Notes: generated by a model from the letters alone, not told the origin. A DNA stretch of 64,000 bases from SHAN690 sp023262195 (GCA_038142005.1 JAYQJE010000001.1:310001-374000); one strand, 5' to 3'. Counted from the stretch's first letter, positions 19,691 through 30,808 are shown. A program made the numbers and translations.

Positions 19691-21132
19691 TATACCGTGA
19701 ATTTTAGATAAGCTTCCAGTCCATGCATTCCTCCTTCGCGACCAAAGCCACTCTCTTTGTATCCGCCAAACGGACTGGTCGGGTCAAACTTGTTATACGT
19801 ATTCGCCCAAACTACTCCCGCTTTTAGTGCTTTTGTCAACTGAAAAATTTTCGATCCTTTATCGGTCCAAACGCCAGCAGATAAGCCATACGAAGTGTTG
19901 TTTGCTTTGTCAATTACCTCATCGATGGTTCGGAAGGTTTGAATGGCCAACACCGGACCAAAGATTTCTTCCTGTGCAATACGATTGCTCTGTGCCACAT
20001 TGGTAAAAAGCGTTGGACGGCACCAGTTGCCTTTTGTTGGCAAGTCACATTCGGGTTGATAAATTTCGGCCCCTTCTTCTCTTCCAATTTCGATGTAGCG
20101 ATTTATGGTGTGTAATTGCTCTTTCGAATTGATGGCACCGATATCTGTGTTTTTATCCATCGGATCACCGACAATTAAGTTGCCGATGCGCTTTTTCAAT
20201 TTAGCCAACACCTCTTCATACACCGATTCTTGAACAAACAATCGAGATCCTGCGCAACACACGTGACCTTGATTAAAGTAGATGCCATTAATAATGCCCT
20301 CCACTGCTGCTTCAATCGGTGCATCGTCAAAAATGATGTTGGCAGCCTTTCCACCCAATTCGAGGGTCACTTTTTTATTTCCTTCAAGCGCTGCTTTGTA
20401 GATACTTTTTCCAACTGGCGTAGAACCCGTAAAGGCCAGTTTATTTGGAATAGGGTGAGCCGTCATTGCAGCCCCTGTGCGCCCATCTCCCGTGATGATA
20501 TTTACCACTCCTTTGGGCAAACCTGCCTCTTGAATCACTTCGGCAAGCTTTAATGCCGTTAACGGGGTGGTTTCTGCAGGTTTTAAAACAACGGTATTAC
20601 CACAAGCTAACGCGGGTGCAATTTTCCAGGCGGCCATCAACAAGGGAAAATTCCAAGGAATGATTTGGGCTGCAACACCCAGCGACTTTGGTTTTCGCAT
20701 TGGAAAGGCATAATCCAACTTATCTGCCCATCCGGCATAATAAAAGAAATGAGCCGCAGCGAGTGGCACATCAATATCTCGTGATTCTCCTATTGGTTTG
20801 CCTCCATCCAAGGATTCGATTACCGCAAATTCTCGGCTCTTTTCCTGAATCATTCGCGCTATGCGATAGATGTACTTACCTCTTTCCTTTCCTGAAATTT
20901 TACTCCAACTTTTGTGCGCAGCCTTTGCCGCCTTCATAGCCTTATCTACATCGTCATCGCCCGCCTCTGCAATAGAGGACAATAGTGTTTCATCGGCCGG
21001 ATTGATGGTGTCAAAATATTTTCCCGAAATGGGCTTTTGAAACTCTCCGTTGATGAACAGTTCGTATTGCTTTGCGATGTTCGCGTGTGAAGTACTTTCT
21101 GGAGCAGGACTCAAGTTCCAATCTGTTGCCAT
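19690..21132 (-). CDS. NAD(P)-dependent aldehyde dehydrogenase
   Basis: This 480-residue enzyme oxidises an aldehyde to a carboxylic acid. Key features are IPWNFPLLMAAWK, the cofactor site NTVVLKPAE, the FTGSTPVGKSI turn, the catalytic glutamate in LELGGKAANI, and the catalytic cysteine in NQGHVCCAGSRL. The C-terminal FGGYKESGFGREGG is intact. The substrate is unknown. Translation of the short ALDH-like partner is coupled to its stop codon, which suggests the two products assemble together. No pathway-specific neighbours help to name the substrate. Confidence 0.92.
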   Translation of the reverse strand: MATDWNLSPAPESTSHANIAKQYELFINGEFQKPISGKYFDTINPADETLLSSIAEAGDDDVDKAMKAAKAAHKSWSKISGKERGKYIYRIARMIQEKSREFAVIESLDGGKPIGESRDIDVPLAAAHFFYYAGWADKLDYAFPMRKPKSLGVAAQIIPWNFPLLMAAWKIAPALACGNTVVLKPAETTPLTALKLAEVIQEAGLPKGVVNIITGDGRTGAAMTAHPIPNKLAFTGSTPVGKSIYKAALEGNKKVTLELGGKAANIIFDDAPIEAAVEGIINGIYFNQGHVCCAGSRLFVQESVYEEVLAKLKKRIGNLIVGDPMDKNTDIGAINSKEQLHTINRYIEIGREEGAEIYQPECDLPTKGNWCRPTLFTNVAQSNRIAQEEIFGPVLAIQTFRTIDEVIDKANNTSYGLSAGVWTDKGSKIFQLTKALKAGVVWANTYNKFDPTSPFGGYKESGFGREGGMHGLEAYLKFTV

Positions 21133-21175
21133 TCTGCCTTTTTTGCGAAGATAATTTTACGCTGAAACCTCTAGA

Positions 21176-22125
21176 CTAGAAATAGAGATAATAACCACGA
21201 AATCCGTGTATACTATTCCATTCCAAGGCAGGAAATGGAAGCTTTACCAAGCCAAACAAAGGCCGAAGCCAAACCAAGCCTTTAGGTAGGCTTGTGTGCT
21301 CCAAGTCTATATCCAAGGATAAAAGCAGCTGTCTATTTCTCACTCGGTTGCTAGAGATCTGCTGTGTTGGGTCGTCAGGGTCTTCCCATATATTTTGTTC
21401 GGCACCCAAAAGATTATTGACGCTATATCCCGCTGAGACACTCAACCATTTTGGAAAACCCGCAGGCTTGCCTATTAGGCTCCAAATATTGGCACTTACC
21501 CAATAGGTTTGGCCATTGTAATCTTTCAACCATTGCTCATAAAGATTTTCACCATATAGATTCCGCGCACGCCTTCCTTCTGCACCATCGAGCCGAGTCA
21601 ATCCACTTGGCCAAAAACTATACTTGATTCTGAATCGTTGCTCTTCCCAACCGAGCTGCTGTGCTAGAAATGCTCCGCTGCCGATGGTATTGAAGAGTAA
21701 ATCATAATTGCTAAACCCCCACCCTTGGCTAAATCCATCCATTACTTCAATCACCGTTTGATAGCTATAGCCCAAACCCGTAGCATACCAAGCGGAGCGT
21801 TTTTTTTTGAAACCCCTGCCAAGCGATTAATCTTATAAAGATTGGTGCCGATTTGATAAGCTGTTGCAGCATGTCCAACTTTATCCATCTGCATCCATCC
21901 TTCCCAATCGTTGAAAAACTTAAAAGTTCCGTTTTGATACTGATTATACCACGCAAATTGGAGACCAACAAGTGTTGAGGTGTAAAGTGCACCTTGAGCG
22001 CTAGCAATTACTATAGCCCGCTTCTTATTAATTGAGTCGGCAGGCTCATACCATCGCTGAGCATTCACCTCTGCAGTGATGCAAAAGATGAGTAGTAGAC
22101 TAGTCTTTAATGCACTGAAACGCAT
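21176..22125 (-). CDS. DUF2279 family exported protein (frameshifted)
   Basis: The restored protein is about 316 residues. It has a signal peptide (MRFSALKTSLLLIFCITAEVNA) followed by a DUF2279-like region with FNDWEGWMQMDKVGHAATAYQIG, then YSYQTVIEVMDGFSQGWGFS and a C-terminal beta-rich part. The frame breaks in a T9 run at 21800-21808; one more base joins RLAGVSKKK to RSAWYATGLGYSYQT. As written, the N-terminal frame stops at 21751. The family is exported but functionally uncharacterised. The start overlaps the 3' end of the methyltransferase gene by 26 bases. Confidence 0.8.
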
Positions 22126-22729
22126 AGTAATCAAAGATAAAGTCATGCTTGAGTTTCGTGGTTCGAATGACCCGCCAACCTGTTTTCTTCAATAGCTCGA
22201 TATATTCAGATGCATTCATCTGGTGTGGATGAAGAATGTCAATAGGAATCATACTCAACACCCGTTGAAACAACTCGTTGCGATGGCAATCGGTGGTTAT
22301 AATAAGCTCACCGTGTGGTTTTGTGTGCTCATATAATCGGTACAGAGAAGATTCAATACTTTCCACATGATTGATCACATTAATGCAAAACACTTGATCA
22401 AACTGAGTTTCTAAATTCAAAGTCTCCAAGGTGCTTTTTAGAAAATTGACGTTAGCGTTATTTGTTTCATTGAATACGGGTAGCGCCTTATATTCATCAA
22501 GCAAAGGGTCTATGGCCCAAACCTCTGAATCGTGCAGAACGATGTTGATTCCAGCCGGGCCACAACCCGCATCCAGAATTCTATCTCTTGGAATAACATT
22601 CAGATCATTCAAAAATCGTTTCCAGTAACTCCTTTTCCAGTCCAAATATTCCTCGGGTTGCTTTTTACTCAAGTAGCGTTTCCACCACATTTTTTCAAAC
22701 CATTGAGCAACGTGCCACCTCATCACCAC
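22100..22729 (-). CDS. Class I SAM-dependent methyltransferase
   Basis: The 209-residue protein contains the SAM-binding motif I (DRILDAGCGPAGINI), an acidic second strand (VWAIDPLLDEY) and a post-motif FDQVFCINVINHV, typical of class I methyltransferases. The N-terminus is rich in Trp, Lys and Arg. The acceptor cannot be predicted; small-molecule, lipid or protein substrates are all possible. The gene overlaps the downstream DUF2279 gene. Confidence 0.85.
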   Translation of the reverse strand: MVMRWHVAQWFEKMWWKRYLSKKQPEEYLDWKRSYWKRFLNDLNVIPRDRILDAGCGPAGINIVLHDSEVWAIDPLLDEYKALPVFNETNNANVNFLKSTLETLNLETQFDQVFCINVINHVESIESSLYRLYEHTKPHGELIITTDCHRNELFQRVLSMIPIDILHPHQMNASEYIELLKKTGWRVIRTTKLKHDFIFDYYAFQCIKD

Positions 22730-22791
22730 AAATGTATCATCCGATCAATCCCCAATTAAATAAAGTACCTTCGCAGCTGAATTTAAAGGCT

Positions 22792-23901
22792 ATGGCTAAA
22801 AAAAAAGTACTTGGGAAAAACGGGCAAATAAAGTGAAGAAAGAAGAGCACTTAGTTTTAGGTGGAAACACCAACCGGAAGAAAGAAGGTGTGAAGAAGAA
22901 ATATCCCCCAAAGACTGGAGGCGCGAAGTACACCATCACACGCGATGATGATGCAAGTCAATCGAAGCGCAGTGATAAAGGCGATTCCAGCAAATTCAAA
23001 TCAAAAGATAATTTCAAAGGGAAGAAAGACGGTAAGCCATTCTCAAAGTTCAGAAAAGATGATGAACGTCCATTCAAGGATCGAGGAAATGCCAAAAAAC
23101 AATTTGTGCGTGATGATCGAAAAAATCTCACGCGAAGTTTTTAGATGATAAACCCTTTGATGGCTTCAAAGAGCGAGGAAACACACCCGATGATCTCATT
23201 CGTCTGAATAAGTACTTGTCAATGGCTGGAATCTGCTCACGGAGGGAAGCAGACACATTCATCGAGCAAGGCCTTGTTACTATTAACGGTGAAGTGGTGA
23301 CCACACTGGGCACAAAGGTGAATCCTACAGATGTGGTGAAGTATGCAGGAGAAAAAGTTAGCATCGAAAAGTTGCGCTATGTACTCCTCAATAAACCTAA
23401 AGACTGCATCACCACTCTAAGCGATGAACGCGGTCGCAGCACGGTCATGGGATTGGTCAAAAATGCGTGTAGGGAACGCATCTACCCTGTTGGTCGATTG
23501 GACAGAAACACCACTGGTTTGTTGCTCATTACCAACGATGGCGATATGGCCAAAAAACTGAGTCATCCAAGCCATGAAATCAGGAAAGTATATCATGTGA
23601 TTACTGATAAAAACGTGACCATAGCTGACTTAAAAAGATTGGAAACCGGCATTGAACTCGAGGATGGAATTGCCAAGGCTGATGCTGCACTGTTTGCTGG
23701 CGATGGGTCTGTGCGCAACGAAATAGGTCTTGAAATTCATAGCGGTAAAAACCGAATCGTTCGCAGGATGTTTCAAGCGATGGGCTACGAAGTCACCCGT
23801 TTGGATCGAGCTGCTTTTGCCGGCCTCAGCAAAAAGGTTTGCCACGTGGGCGCTGGAGATTCCTCACAGAAAAAGAGGTGAGCTATTTGAAGATGCTCTA
23901 G
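22792..23901 (+). CDS. RluB-type 23S rRNA pseudouridine synthase with basic N-terminal tail (three frameshifts)
   Basis: The restored protein is about 370 residues: a Lys/Arg/Asp-rich tail (about 1-130), an S4 domain (RLNKYLSMAGICSRREAD) and an RsuA/RluB catalytic domain with the active aspartate in GRLDRNTTGLL. Such enzymes isomerise a specific uridine in rRNA. Three breaks are needed: an A9 run at 22798-22806 (restores MAKKKSTWEKRANK), an A6 or T5 run between 23120 and 23142 (joins the tail to the S4 domain), and A5 at 23831-23835 (restores KKGLPRGRWRFLTEKEV and the TAG at 23901). Three single-base losses in one intact-looking gene indicate sequence error. Confidence 0.83.
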
Positions 23902-24008
23902 GGCCACATTTTAGCCTCCAAGCGTTTATAACATTCCATTTTTTAAGTGTTATGACCAAGAGCTGGTCGTAGCTTCGAATATTCGGTAAGGTTTATCGTT
24001 TTTACGTT

Positions 24009-26690
24009 ATGCTCAAGGTTCTCAAGTGGTTTGCTCTGATATTCATTATTGCTATTGTTGGCATGATTGGGGCATATTACTTAGCCAAGAAATACGAGGC
24101 TCCAGTCACAGAATATATCGTGAAGCGCATCAATGAACGGTTGAATGCCCCCGTGCACAGTTTCAGATATCAACTTTTCGTTCCTCGAACGATTTCCATC
24201 AGCCTCCCTGGTGATGGATAGTGTTTGGGCAGAAGAAAACATTGTGAAAATTGGTGAGCCAGACACCTTGTTCTTTTTCCGAAAAGTCTACTTGAATCTT
24301 AACATTTTCGACATGGTTGATGGCAAATATTCCATCAATGAAATCGAAACAAAGGATGGTTTTCTAAACCTCCTCATTGATGAAAAGGGCTATGACAATT
24401 TCCATATTTGGAAAACTAGCGAAGACACCTCTGGCTTCCTTTTAGAGCTTGATCGGGTACACATTGAAAACGGCCGATTTAGATATCAAAACCATGTTCG
24501 TAGGCAAGACATTCAATTACTCGCAAAAGACTTATGGTTTAAAGGTTCGTTCTCAAAAGATGATTACACCATGGCCGTGGATGGAGAAGGTTTTGTTGAT
24601 AACCTCATCCTGAAAGATGTCAATTATTTAAAGAACCGAGACGTTGCCGTGGTATGTGATCTAGATATAAATACTCCAACGGAAACTTATGCCTTCAGAA
24701 AGGGTCAACTACTGATCGACAAAAGCCTCGATTTCAATATTTCTGGAAAGTTTGAAGGTGATGGAATTGATCTAAGGATACTAGGCAATGACTTGGATAT
24801 CGTGAAGTCTATCGCACTCTTACCACTTGAAAGCCGCGCCACACTAGATGACTATACAAGCAGGGGCAAACTCACCTTCGACTGCACCCTTAAAGGGGCT
24901 TTTGGCAGAATGGAAAACCCACGTATGCAAATCAAATTTCAATTACTCAATGGAAGCATCACAAAAAAGGGTTCGAACTGGCAATTGACCGACCTCAACG
25001 GCACAGGATCTTTAGATAATGGAAGCAATCGTAGATCTGCTACAACAGAAATCTCTCTCGCAGATTTGACCGGTCAACTCAATGGTCAGCCATTTGAGAC
25101 AAAATTCAGTTTGGTAAACCTAGACCGCCCTTCCATTGAAGGAAATCTTAAGTTGAATGCCGACTTAAATCCCTTAACGGAGTTGCTCCAAATCGAGATG
25201 CTCGACTCCGCCAAAGGCTCGGTTTCAGTGGATGCCTACATTAATACTACGGTTGAAGACATCGATAACCCCAAACCCCAAGACTTCTTAAATGCCAAAG
25301 CTCGTGGAGTGGTAAATGTGAGTAAGGCTCGCATCAAACTCAAAGACGATGACCGAGCCTATATGATTGACTCATCCAACTTTTCGATCGTTGACAACAC
25401 ACTAGAAATATTAGACTATACAGGTTCTATAAACCAAACTTCTGTGGTGCTGAGTGGCACAGCCCAACACTTTCTTGAGTACGTTTTCAGCGATGACGGA
25501 CGCCTTGATGTTATTGGAGATATTCGGGTTGGCAAGCTCGATTTGCAGGCACTATTCCCTAACACAGCACCTGATCAAAACACCGATAGGGCGGTCATTG
25601 CATTTCCCCAAAGGGCTAGTTGGAGTCTCAACATTTTGGCTGATGAATTCATCAACGGAAAGTTTAAAGCCACGGAAGTGAGCGGTGTACTTACCATGAA
25701 TCAATTTAAAGCCGAGGCATCGTCTCTTCACTTTTCGAGTATGGGTGGGCAAGTTCAAGGACGCGCTGGAGTTTATCGTTTTGGTGAAAATCAATTTGGA
25801 CTTAAAACTGATTTTAGATCATCCAATATTGATATCACCGACCTATTTGTGACCTTCAACGATTTCGAGCAGAAATTTATAACGAGTGAACATATCTCTG
25901 GCAACGCAGATGCAGATGTCATTTTTCAGGCGTTTTGCGATTCTACCATGAATATTGACACCAAATCAATCGTGGCAAGTGCCGACTTACAAATAACTGA
26001 TGGAGAACTCATAGAATTCGCGCCATTGATTTCAGCAGCTGATGCCATTAAGAAAAAACCCATGATGCGATTATTCGTGGATACGGATGAATTGAAAAAG
26101 CGCATGCAAACCGTAAAATTTGATACGTTACAAAATGAAATTTCAATCAAAGATGAAACAATCAAAATCCCCAATATGGAGATTCGGTCTTCGGCCATAG
26201 ATCTGAATGTTTCGGGTAGTCATACCTTTAATAATGAAATAGATTACACACTTGATTTTGCATTGAGCGAGCTCCTGGAATTGGAAGACAGAAAAGAGCC
26301 CTACAATGAATTTGTGCGGAGAGACGACAAAGGCAGAACCAGAATGTTTCTTCACATGTATGGAACTACTGATGACTTTGAGATTGATTTAGAACGCACC
26401 AACGTAAAATCAACCATTAAGGATGAAATGATTTCGGAGAAAAACGAGATCAAAGGCATCTTAAAAGAAGAGTTTAATGCCTTTCAAAACGATTCAACTG
26501 CGGTGTACAACAAGCCTGAAAAAAGGAGGTAGAAATTGTTTTCGATCCGGACGGCAACCTCCCAAAAGATACGATACAGCCAACAGAACTAAAGCCAAAG
26601 GATCAAAAGGTTTTAAATAAGCTGATTAAAAAAACCGAATCAAACAAGAAGAAACTTGAAGAAGGCGCGTTTGATGACGATGACTTCTGA
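24009..26690 (+). CDS. AsmA-like envelope protein (two frameshifts)
   Basis: The restored 893-residue protein has one N-terminal membrane anchor (about residues 5-26, LKWFALIFIIAIVGMIGAYY) and a long periplasmic beta-rich body like AsmA/TamB-related proteins, which are thought to bridge the envelope and aid outer-membrane lipid or protein assembly. The first break is a C5 run at 24148-24152 (removing one C joins ERLNAP to VSDINFSFLERFPSASL). The second is an A6 run at 26519-26524 (adding one A extends the end to an acidic tail FDDDDF stopping at 26690). As written, the frames stop at 24221 and 26532. The exact role is unknown. Confidence 0.78.
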
Positions 26691-26730
26691 CATTCAAATT
26701 CATAATCATTGAGCATCTTCGTAGCAATAG

Positions 26731-28248
26731 GTGAGTCCACGTTTTAATATATACTCGCAAAAACAACAATGGAAGCTGATACTGTTTGTATTAGCATTGG
26801 TGATTGTGGGAGTCTCATTGGCTTACACAAAGTCCCTGGTTGACAAAATCTCTGAAGAAGAACGCTCAAAGGTTCAAATATGGGCAGACGCGGTTCAGCG
26901 AAGGTCAGCATTGGTGCATTATACGAGCCAACTGTTTGAGAAACTTGAGGTTGGCGAGCGTAACAAAGTGGAGCTCTATGTGGAGGCCACAAAATACCTA
27001 GCGCGACCTGACATCACGGAGGTAAGCTTTGCGCTGAGTGTTCTAAATGAAAACACCACTGTGCCCGTAATTCTAACTGATGAAAATGGTACAATTACTT
27101 CTCACCGAAATGTTCAAATTCCAGACGGTGCTAACGAAGGGCAAGTACTCGCACATGAATTAAAAATCATGGCAAGTCAATATGATCCTATAGAGATCAT
27201 TTACTACGGAAACAGTAAGGTGTTTCTCTACTACAAGGATTCAAGGCTTTTTAGTGAGTTGAAACAGACGTTCGAAGACCTCCAACAATCCTTCATTTCA
27301 GACCTTATTTTAAACGCAGCATCCAGCCCGCTCATTCTACTTGATTCTACTTCCAGAACAGTAATTGAAGCTGGTAATATCGATACCAACATCTTAAAAA
27401 GTAAGCGCCTGCTGGAAACTCGTTTAACGGCTATGGCCGCGCAGCACGACCCTATAGATATTGAGATTGATGGCAAAGCAGCCATGGTGTATTTCGAAGA
27501 TTCTTTTTTGTTGACTCAATTAAAGTATTATCCTCTTGCCCAGCTAGGCGTGATTGGGCTTTTTGTGATCATTGCATACCTTCTATTTAGCACCGCACGC
27601 AAGGCTGAGCAAAATCAAGTATGGGTGGGTATGAGCAAAGAAACAGCACACCAACTCGGTACACCACTCTCAAGCATGATAGGATGGATTGAATTGCTCA
27701 AAGAAGACCCCAAAACAGAACATATCGCAAAAGAGCTGTCTAAAGATGTAGATAGGCTAAATGTGGTGACCGATCGCTTCAGTAAGATTGGATCTCAGCC
27801 AAAACTTGAAAAATCTGAGCTCATCAATATCATAGAGGAAGCCATCACTTATTTTGATGCTCGTACGGGAGAGCCAGTCAAGTTTGAAAAAATTCTTCCA
27901 AGCTCGATTCAATTGGTTTTAAGCCGATCCTTGTTTGAATGGGTTATTGAAAACTTGATCAAAAATGCATTGGATGCAATGGAAGGCAAAGGCACCATTA
28001 CCGTTAGTGTGGAAGAACAATCAGACCGAGTCTATATTGACATCTCTGATACGGGAAAAGGAATCCCTCAAAGTCAATTTAAATCTGTTTTTCAACCAGG
28101 GTACACATCAAAAAAACGAGGGTGGGGTCTTGGTCTTTCGCTCAGCAAGCGCATCATTAAAGAATACCACAAGGGGAAAATTTATGTGCTTAAATCAGAA
28201 ATCGGCAAGGGCACTACTTTTAGAATATCCTTAAAAAAAATCATCTGA
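26731..28248 (+). CDS. Membrane sensor histidine kinase with duplicated sensor module
   Basis: The 505-residue kinase has membrane segments at about 15-33 and 269-288, framing a large extracytoplasmic region. That region contains two similar modules, about 112-182 (PVILTDENGTI ... YDPIEIIYYGNSKVFLYY) and 200-270 (PLILLDSTSRT ... HDPIDIEIDGKAAMVYF). The cytoplasmic part has the phosphoacceptor histidine at 307 (SKETAHQLGTPLSSM), the N box ENLIKNALDAM, the DISDTGKGIP G1 box and the GWGLGLSLSKRI G2 box. It starts at GTG 26731. No response regulator is adjacent, so the signal and partner are unknown. Confidence 0.88.
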   Translation: MSPRFNIYSQKQQWKLILFVLALVIVGVSLAYTKSLVDKISEEERSKVQIWADAVQRRSALVHYTSQLFEKLEVGERNKVELYVEATKYLARPDITEVSFALSVLNENTTVPVILTDENGTITSHRNVQIPDGANEGQVLAHELKIMASQYDPIEIIYYGNSKVFLYYKDSRLFSELKQTFEDLQQSFISDLILNAASSPLILLDSTSRTVIEAGNIDTNILKSKRLLETRLTAMAAQHDPIDIEIDGKAAMVYFEDSFLLTQLKYYPLAQLGVIGLFVIIAYLLFSTARKAEQNQVWVGMSKETAHQLGTPLSSMIGWIELLKEDPKTEHIAKELSKDVDRLNVVTDRFSKIGSQPKLEKSELINIIEEAITYFDARTGEPVKFEKILPSSIQLVLSRSLFEWVIENLIKNALDAMEGKGTITVSVEEQSDRVYIDISDTGKGIPQSQFKSVFQPGYTSKKRGWGLGLSLSKRIIKEYHKGKIYVLKSEIGKGTTFRISLKKII

Positions 28249-28288
28249 TAATTGCTTGAAAGCCAATCCTATTTAATATCCAAGTAGC

Positions 28289-28957
28289 ATGAGTCACTTT
28301 ACAAAAGAGTTTACCAAGTTTTTTGAAGAATTAAAACAAAACAACAATCGAGAATGGTTTACAGCAAACAAAAAGCGCTACGAAAAACACGTGAAAAGGC
28401 CCTTTGAGGCATTTGTTTCAGTGCTTATTGTGAAGATGCAGGAATATGACCCACAATGCACCATTCAACCCAAAGATGCCATCTTCAGAATTTACCGAGA
28501 TATACGGTTCTCAAAAGATAAAACACCTTATAAGACCAATGTATCAGCCGTCATAGGTAGGGGTGGAAGAAAAGAAAAGACACTGGTTGGAATGTATGTC
28601 GAATTGAGTGCAGACCATATCAGAATCTATGGCGGTGTTTATATGCCCGACAAAGAGCAGTTATATTCGATTCGGCAGGAGATTCTTTACAATCAAAAAG
28701 AGTTTGAACGTCTCATATCGGACAAAACTTTTGTAAAATACTTTGGCGAGGTAAGGGGTGATAAAAACATACGGCTGCCTCCTGAATTTGCTGAAATTCA
28801 AGATGAGCAGCCGTTAATAGCAAATAAGCAGTTTTACTACTATTCTGAAATCGACCCAAAACTAATCACGGATGATGGGCTTATCGAAGCGCTCTTCACG
28901 CGATTTGAAGCAGGGGCCGACCTACGAAACTTTCTTTTGGCTCCGCTTACTGATTAA
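28289..28957 (+). CDS. DUF2461 family protein
   Basis: The 222-residue protein matches DUF2461 (TIGR02453): FFEELKQNNNREWF near the start, then FRIYRDIRFSKDKTPYKT, the most conserved family block, and a GGVYMPDKEQL segment. It has no signal peptide, so it is probably cytoplasmic. The biochemical function is unknown. It follows the histidine kinase by 40 bases on the same strand and may be cotranscribed. Its last 11 bases overlap the convergent DUF3078 gene. Confidence 0.88.
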   Translation: MSHFTKEFTKFFEELKQNNNREWFTANKKRYEKHVKRPFEAFVSVLIVKMQEYDPQCTIQPKDAIFRIYRDIRFSKDKTPYKTNVSAVIGRGGRKEKTLVGMYVELSADHIRIYGGVYMPDKEQLYSIRQEILYNQKEFERLISDKTFVKYFGEVRGDKNIRLPPEFAEIQDEQPLIANKQFYYYSEIDPKLITDDGLIEALFTRFEAGADLRNFLLAPLTD

Positions 28958-29910
28958 ATTGATAAGAGAGCCCAAGACCGAACACTTCTTTGAACTGAAT
29001 TCGCGGTCCAAATCCGTCATCAACTCCATCGCCACTGCGGTCTACCGCCACTTTAATATCATCATCATAGATTAGGTGTGTTGTAAGGCTTGCGGTGAGG
29101 TACTTGTTGATCTTCATGGCGATTAAGGTCTCCCAGTTTACATCGATGTTACCTACATTTTCAAGGTAATTGGCGAAGAAATCAGCCCTAGTGGTCAACT
29201 GCACATTCTCTAAAATTTCTTTAGTATACTGTAACTTTAAGAAGCCCCCAATCTCAAATCTCACCATTTCACCTTCAGTAATGATATTTCCAGCCGCATC
29301 GTATTCAGCAGCGGTCACACCAAATGCACCCGCGTTAGCCAATCGCTGATTATCAACGATTGTAATCTTTGAGGTGATTGGCGAGAGATCTATACTAAAC
29401 GCCTCGCTTGGCTCATAATCAATACCAGTACCGATAAGAACGTAAGCTGGTGCGAACGGATCTGATATCAAAGGAAAAGGAGTTGAACCGTAGTCATAGC
29501 CTGCGTCCCATTGAGTTCTAAACGTAGCCATGGTTGCCCAAAATGTGTTATTCAATGGTGTCTTTCGGCCAAGCTTTGAGGTAATTTCTACTCTATCGTC
29601 TGTTTTTTGAAATACGTTACCTGGAGTACTTAATTCTCCGATTAAGGTTTGACCATAAGCGGCATCGAAAGAATTATCCCAAGTCCAGTTATTCTCTGCG
29701 TAGTTAGCGTAAAGGCTGAGTAAAACTGTACCGTTAATAGCGCTCTGACCTCCACCCTGCCAATTCGAAAGGTAGGTTTGAGAGAAATTAAGCGAGCCTA
29801 CGCCACCTTTCTTCCAAGGACGCTTCTGGCGCTTCTTCTGGTGCTGCATCTTGTGCATTTAATAAAGATACTGTTGCTAATAAAGCACCCATAATCAATC
29901 CGTGCTTCAT
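28947..29910 (-). CDS. DUF3078 outer-membrane protein (frameshifted)
   Basis: The restored protein is 320 residues. It has a signal peptide (MKHGLIMGALLATVSLLNAQ), a short acidic linker, then the DUF3078 region starting WKKGGVGSLNFSQTYLSNW and ending in a beta-rich GLGLSYQFNQ typical of outer-membrane barrels. The signal-peptide frame and the body frame differ by one base near 29820; removing one base gives DAAPEEAPEAPWKKGG. Function is unknown, and the family is widespread in Bacteroidota. It lies 22 bases after the enoyl-CoA hydratase gene and may be cotranscribed with it. Confidence 0.82.
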
Positions 29911-29932
29911 ATTTAGTTAGGTTTAGTTGGAT

Positions 29933-30691
29933 TTATTTCGATTTAAACTTGTTGATGGCGTTGATTGTAAAGTCAGAAAGAACTAACCGACCACTTATTT
30001 TCGCTCGATCAACGAGCAGGTCGTTCCAATGTTCCGTTCCTAGCCAAAATATTGTTTTAAGCTCCCCTATTGCTTCAGGACTATACTTCTCCACGCGTGA
30101 TATAAATTGGCTCAACTCCGCATCCATTTTAGCAATGTCGGCACCTACATAATTATATAGTCCTCGTTGGGCTGCCCATTCGGCTGATCTCCATTCACTC
30201 GCATCAATGGCTAACTCAGTAAAGGCCGACTTCCCCATTTTTCTTTCTACCGCTGGCCCTACTACGAAAGGACCTATCCCAATTGCTAGCTCAGATAACT
30301 TAATAGCTGAGTGTTGGGTTGCAAAACAATAGTCTACTGCACTAGCTATACCTACTCCACCACCTACTGCTTTGCCCTGTACTCTGCCTATCACAAGTTT
30401 TGGACATGTGCGTATCGCATTGATCACCTTCGCAAAACCTGTGAAAAATTCCAGCCCACCTTCAGCGTCCTTAATCGCCACCAACTCATCAAAGCTTGCC
30501 CCAGCACAGAATGCTCTATCTCCTCTACTTTTAAGGAGTATGCAACGAGCATTGTCATTTTTACCTGCTTCGGTTATTGCGTTGGCAATATCAGATAGTA
30601 TCGCTCCGGGTAAAGAATTACTGCTTGGGTGAAAAAACTCTATTACCTGCGTCTTTCCTGAAATTTCGGATTTCACATATGCTTCGGTCAT
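29933..30691 (-). CDS. Enoyl-CoA hydratase/isomerase family protein
   Basis: The 252-residue crotonase-fold protein has the oxyanion-hole strands DRAFCAGASFDEL and GKAVGGGVGIASAVDYC, which bind acyl-CoA thioesters. The usual second catalytic glutamate region is represented by SELAIGIGPFVVGPAVER, but the exact reaction (hydratase, isomerase or ring-hydrolysing) cannot be settled. The ATG at 30691 is preferred to an upstream in-frame codon because it gives the normal family start. No other fatty-acid or aromatic degradation genes are nearby. Confidence 0.85.
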   Translation of the reverse strand: MTEAYVKSEISGKTQVIEFFHPSSNSLPGAILSDIANAITEAGKNDNARCILLKSRGDRAFCAGASFDELVAIKDAEGGLEFFTGFAKVINAIRTCPKLVIGRVQGKAVGGGVGIASAVDYCFATQHSAIKLSELAIGIGPFVVGPAVERKMGKSAFTELAIDASEWRSAEWAAQRGLYNYVGADIAKMDAELSQFISRVEKYSPEAIGELKTIFWLGTEHWNDLLVDRAKISGRLVLSDFTINAINKFKSK

Positions 30692-30808
30692 CGCATTTCT
30701 TTTGTGCAAATGAAGTGTTTTTCATTGCTATCAAACAAACCATAATCAAACTAACATGGATGCGTTAAAACTTTTGATTTTCTAAATCCTCCCATGCAAA
30801 GCCAGCCC

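Noticed and set aside
22792..23901. Separate small Lys-rich protein next to a short pseudouridine synthase
   Set aside because: The S4 domain frame continues upstream into the same basic tail once one base is restored, and RluB proteins of Bacteroidota commonly have such a tail.
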